This document shows positions 6,020-8,285 of a stretch of DNA of 8,285 nt, one piece after another. The translations under genes and the position numbers were made by a program. The DNA is taken from the NCBI GenBank assembly GCA_958448685.1, contig CAUDEV010000049.1, positions 1-8,285 of the forward strand, written 5' to 3'. Below the pieces are notes generated by a model. That model worked only from the letters and a program-made list of their open reading frames with translations, did no database searches and had not been told where the DNA came from. Positions within the stretch are counted from its first letter, which is position 1, and the number at the start of each line of letters is the position of its first letter. The DNA is from an uncultured Alphaproteobacteria bacterium (GTDB taxonomy: Bacteria > Pseudomonadota > Alphaproteobacteria > RUG11792).

Positions 6020-6590
6020 ATAAAGATATCTGGAATCTCATAATAAAAATAAGAATCGGACACAGAACTTATGGAAAAGTGAAGATATTTGTAATTTTAA
6101 GAAGGGATTATGGCATAGAAATTAATGAAAGTTCTGTGAGAAGAAACCTCAAGAAACTTGGTATGACAAGGTCGTTATCAAACCCTAGATATAGAAAAAC
6201 ACAGGAAGTTTACATCGCATGCCAAACGTTGTGAATTTAAACTTTATTCCCAGATGAAAATAGGAGAAAATGTACAAATCGACCATATGGCAAGAACATT
6301 AAACGGCCATACATACCGCGTTTTTGTTGCTTGTGATAAAAAATTAAAGTGGACATATGCAGAAGCCTTTCATTAAAGCTAATAGCAAAAATGCCGCTAA
6401 ATTTTTAAAGAATTTTATTAAAAAAGACGCTTTTCCCATTAAGTCTATACAAGTTGATGAAGGCATTGAGTTTATGAAATATTTTGAAACAACATCGCCT
6501 AAAATTAATGGAAATGTGAATCGAATGAATCGCATTATTACAGCAGAATTTTTACATGAAGCACTAGAAGATTCCTTAGTTATATATTAA
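5989..6590 (+). pseudogene. degenerate DDE transposase (integrase core, QIDHM type)
   Basis: Three consecutive frames together spell a single rve-type transposase. Frame 1 (from ATG 5989) gives the helix-turn-helix block GHRTYGKVKIFVILRRDYGI and NESSVRRNLKKLG. A one-base insertion near 6209-6212 moves the match to the frame starting at 6212: SHAKRCEFKLYSQMKIGENV then QIDHM with the first catalytic Asp (6281-6283). A second extra base, best placed as a T at 6374, moves it to the frame giving KANSKNAAKFLKNF and SIQVDEGIEF with the second Asp (6456-6458). The third catalytic residue is lost: the family motif GNVERMNR reads GNVNRMNR (Asn at 6519-6521). Only 20 residues separate this site from the second Asp, against about 35 in D35E enzymes, so roughly 15 codons are deleted in frame. 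The C-terminus and the usual N-terminal helix-turn-helix are also missing. Similar transposases occur in Rickettsiales, Legionella and other intracellular bacteria. It cannot be active. Confidence 0.85.
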
Positions 6591-6656
6591 ATCTGTGTTA
6601 AGAGACTCTCTTTTTGTCTCATATCTTATGAAATAGTACAGTATCAGAAATCTTTA

Positions 6657-6685
6657 TTGATATTTATAATGCTATAAGTTAAAAT
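6657..6685 (+). promoter_or_regulatory. sigma70-type promoter of the tRNA-Ser gene
   Basis: TTGATA (6657-6662) and TAAAAT (6680-6685) are separated by exactly 17 bp, each 5/6 to consensus. Transcription would start near 6692, only a few bases before the mature tRNA 5' end. A TATAAT at 6665-6670 is a rival -10 but lacks a good -35. Confidence 0.6.
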
Positions 6686-6694
6686 AAAGAATAT

Positions 6695-6785
6695 GGAGAG
6701 ATGGCCGAGTGGCTGAAGGCGCCCGCCTGGAAAGCGAGTATATGTCAAAAGCGTATCGGGGGTTCGAATCCCCCTCTCTCCGCCA
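6695..6785 (+). tRNA. tRNA-Ser, anticodon GGA
   Basis: A 91-nt class II tRNA. The acceptor GGAGAGA (6695-6701) pairs with TCTCTCC (6775-6781); discriminator G6782 and an encoded CCA (6783-6785) follow. The D-arm is GCCGAGTGGCTGAAGGC. The anticodon loop CTGGAAA (6727-6733) carries GGA at 6729-6731, reading UCC and UCU. The long variable arm (ATATG / CGTAT stem) is diagnostic for serine. The T-arm is GGGGG-TTCGAAT-CCCCC (6758-6774). The anticodon stem CCCGC/GCGAG has one mismatch, C6723 opposite A6737, where most tRNA-Ser(GGA) have a pair. Otherwise all stems are intact and the tRNA is probably functional. Confidence 0.97.
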
Positions 6786-6880
6786 TGTGGAATTATATCA
6801 TTAATATTATTATTTCTCAGGATAATTGATTATATAGTAGCCAGATTCAATTCCTATTATATCTTACAATATACTACAGA

Positions 6881-6909
6881 TTGATTTTGAAAAATTTTTG
6901 CATTATAAT
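6881..6909 (+). promoter_or_regulatory. sigma70-type promoter of mutL
   Basis: TTGATT (6881-6886) and a consensus TATAAT (6904-6909) with a 17-bp spacer, in the gap between the tRNA gene and mutL. The start site would be near 6916, leaving a leader of about 29 nt before the GTG at 6945. This is the best promoter match in the window and suggests mutL is transcribed independently of the tRNA. Confidence 0.6.
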
Positions 6910-6944
6910 TAACATAATTGTTTTCCCGATATTTCCTGACAATA

Positions 6945-8285
6945 GTGAGTAGAATAAAATTATTAAGTGATGATTTAATAAACCAAATTGCTGCGGGAGA
7001 GATTGTTGAAAAACCTGCATCTGCACTGAAAGAAATCGTTGAAAATGCATTGGATGCGAAAGCTAATACTATTGAAATATTTCTCCAAAATGGCGGGAAA
7101 ACAAAAATAATCGTGAAAGATGATGGAATTGGACTTTCAAAAGAAGATCTAAAAATGGCAATAAAACGTCATGCGACTTCAAAATTATCAACCTCAAATT
7201 TATTTGATATAAGCAGTTATGGATTTCGAGGGGAAGCTCTTCCTTCTATTGCTTCAGTAAGTAACTTTACAATCGAGTCAAATTTATTTGGTATTTCAGT
7301 AAACTTTTCTGAAACCTCTGAAATTTTTCATTCACAAATTGAAAATGGGGCGAAAGTGACAATAGAAAATCTTTTCGATAAGCTCCCGGCTCGTTTAAAA
7401 TTTTTGAAATCTGATTCTTCAGAATTAAGCTGTTGTCTTTCTGTCATTGAAAATTTTGCATTAACAAATCCTAAAACATCATTTTTTGTTAGAGCAGAAG
7501 AGAGAAACTTGATTTCATTTCATAATGATACTTTACAATCGAGAATTTCAACAGTTTTGGGAAAAGAGAGTTTTAATAAAGCGATATACTTCGAAGATCA
7601 AGATGATGTAATTTCTGTTTCGGGTTATTTGTTTCATCCTATGGACAGCAAGTATTCCCAGGGTTATCAAAAGATTTTTATCAATAACAGAATAGTAAAA
7701 GACAAAATCACTTCAAGTGCTTTGAAAAATGCTTATAAGGATCTGATTCCTAGTGGCAGATTTGCTGTGGCTGCTATTTTTATAAATGTGGATCCATTTC
7801 ATATTGATGTGAATATATCTCCAACAAAATCAGAAATTCGTTTCAGAGATACGGCATATGTCCAAAAATTTTTGACGAATTCTTTTAAGAAAGCTGTTTC
7901 AAAGTTTGACAGAGTGAATTTAGATTTTGACATTTCCAAAATTACAAATTTTCCTCTTTCAAAAAATTCTGAAAAACCTTCATTTGATATAAAACCGGAA
8001 TTGCCCAAATTTGCAGAAAATAATTTTACTTCGAAAAAGTTTTCAGAAAATTCGTCATCTATATCAAAAGATATTTTTGAAGAAAAGATTAATCAAGTGC
8101 CAGACACTTCTGAACCTTATATATCTGAAATTCCTGTTGTTGAAAAAGAGCCTCATACAATTATTGAGGAGAAAACAGAGAACCATTTTTTTGGAAAACC
8201 GATTGTTCAACTTTTTAATTCTTATATCATTACGCAAATTGATGATGGGATAATGATCATTGATCAACACGCAGTTCACGAAAAA
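6945..8285 (+). CDS. mutL: DNA mismatch repair protein MutL (3' end beyond window)
   Basis: The frame is open from GTG 6945 to the right edge, 447 codons with no stop. The N-terminal GHKL ATPase domain is complete: LLSDDLINQIAAGEIVEKPA (7-26), KEIVENALDA with catalytic Glu30 and Mg-binding Asn34, DDGIG (59-63), KRHATSKL (74-81) and YGFRGEAL (92-99). The transducer domain follows, with INNRIVKDK and the VNISPTKSEIRF block near residues 285-300. A Ser/Glu/Lys-rich linker runs from about 330 to 410. The C-terminal dimerisation domain then begins (PIVQLFNSYIITQIDDGIMI) and the window stops just after IDQHAVHEK. DQHAxxE is the start of the metal-binding motif of endonuclease-type MutL, found in bacteria without MutH. 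MutL couples MutS mismatch recognition to strand nicking and excision. The GTG start fits the usual family N-terminus; TTG 6918 would add nine atypical residues. No Shine-Dalgarno is visible. Confidence 0.96.
   Translation, partial: MSRIKLLSDDLINQIAAGEIVEKPASALKEIVENALDAKANTIEIFLQNGGKTKIIVKDDGIGLSKEDLKMAIKRHATSKLSTSNLFDISSYGFRGEALPSIASVSNFTIESNLFGISVNFSETSEIFHSQIENGAKVTIENLFDKLPARLKFLKSDSSELSCCLSVIENFALTNPKTSFFVRAEERNLISFHNDTLQSRISTVLGKESFNKAIYFEDQDDVISVSGYLFHPMDSKYSQGYQKIFINNRIVKDKITSSALKNAYKDLIPSGRFAVAAIFINVDPFHIDVNISPTKSEIRFRDTAYVQKFLTNSFKKAVSKFDRVNLDFDISKITNFPLSKNSEKPSFDIKPELPKFAENNFTSKKFSENSSSISKDIFEEKINQVPDTSEPYISEIPVVEKEPHTIIEEKTENHFFGKPIVQLFNSYIITQIDDGIMIIDQHAVHEK

Noticed and set aside
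6344..6535. Reverse-strand ORF in the transposase remnant.
   Set aside because: It is antisense to a recognisable integrase core.
5837..6611. Possible terminal inverted repeats of the insertion sequence: 5837-5852 against the reverse complement of 6596-6611, 12 of 16 matching.
   Set aside because: Both are A- and GTCTC-rich, the match is imperfect, no target duplication was found, and the left copy lies inside the apparently continuous small gene.
6602..6620. GAGAC / GTCTC hairpin after the transposase remnant as a terminator.
   Set aside because: Only 5 bp of stem, and the T-run lies in the loop rather than after the stem.
7799..8279. Reverse-strand and alternate-frame ORFs in the right part of mutL (7799-8008 -, 8011-8253 +, 8064-8279 -).
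   Set aside because: They overlap the continuous MutL frame, mostly in its low-complexity linker, and lack starts with ribosome binding sites.
1..8285. CRISPR array, toxin-antitoxin pair, retron, prophage or other defence system.
   Set aside because: No regularly spaced repeats and no such protein motifs are visible on either strand.

Overview
The window is AT-rich (my rough impression is about 30% G+C). It uses TTG and GTG starts next to ATG, has wide non-coding gaps, and carries a decayed insertion sequence and at least one gene with an internal stop. This points to a host-associated, probably intracellular bacterium whose genome is decaying. The DQHAxxE-type MutL, the AsnC/Lrp regulator and the style of the transposase would fit an alphaproteobacterial endosymbiont (Holosporales- or Rickettsiales-like). 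That placement is inference; nothing here fixes the taxon.

Layout, with every real gene on the + strand. 1-222: the C-terminal end of an acidic, Asn-rich protein of unknown function with no Lys or Arg. 475-933: an Lrp/AsnC-family regulator. 1098-2885: an MsbA-type ABC exporter (TTG start), with a homologous GC-rich hairpin repeat on each side (942-984 and 2896-2943). 3044-3842: a compact pair, a small exported Cys-containing protein followed 4 nt later by a guanine deaminase (GuaD family). It is preceded by a strong Shine-Dalgarno that points at an ATG-TGA start-stop. 3903-4481: an exported coiled-coil protein followed by a hairpin.

4525-6600 is a worn accessory region: about 740 bp with no recognisable gene, an orphan ORF with a C-terminal membrane segment, a small gene broken by a TAA at codon 11, and an integrase-type (DDE) transposase remnant. 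The transposase has two +1 frameshifts, an in-frame deletion, a lost catalytic Glu and missing ends.

6695-6785 is tRNA-Ser(GGA) with encoded CCA and a good promoter immediately upstream. From 6945 to the right edge runs mutL (GTG start, 447 codons visible), also with a strong sigma70-type promoter.

Functional links are modest. GuaD would deaminate guanine to xanthine (purine salvage or catabolism), and its small exported partner is probably co-translated with it. The ABC exporter is most likely a lipid or lipid A-core flippase. MutL belongs to mismatch repair and is of the endonuclease type used where MutH is absent. I see no CRISPR array, toxin-antitoxin pair, prophage or clear defence system.
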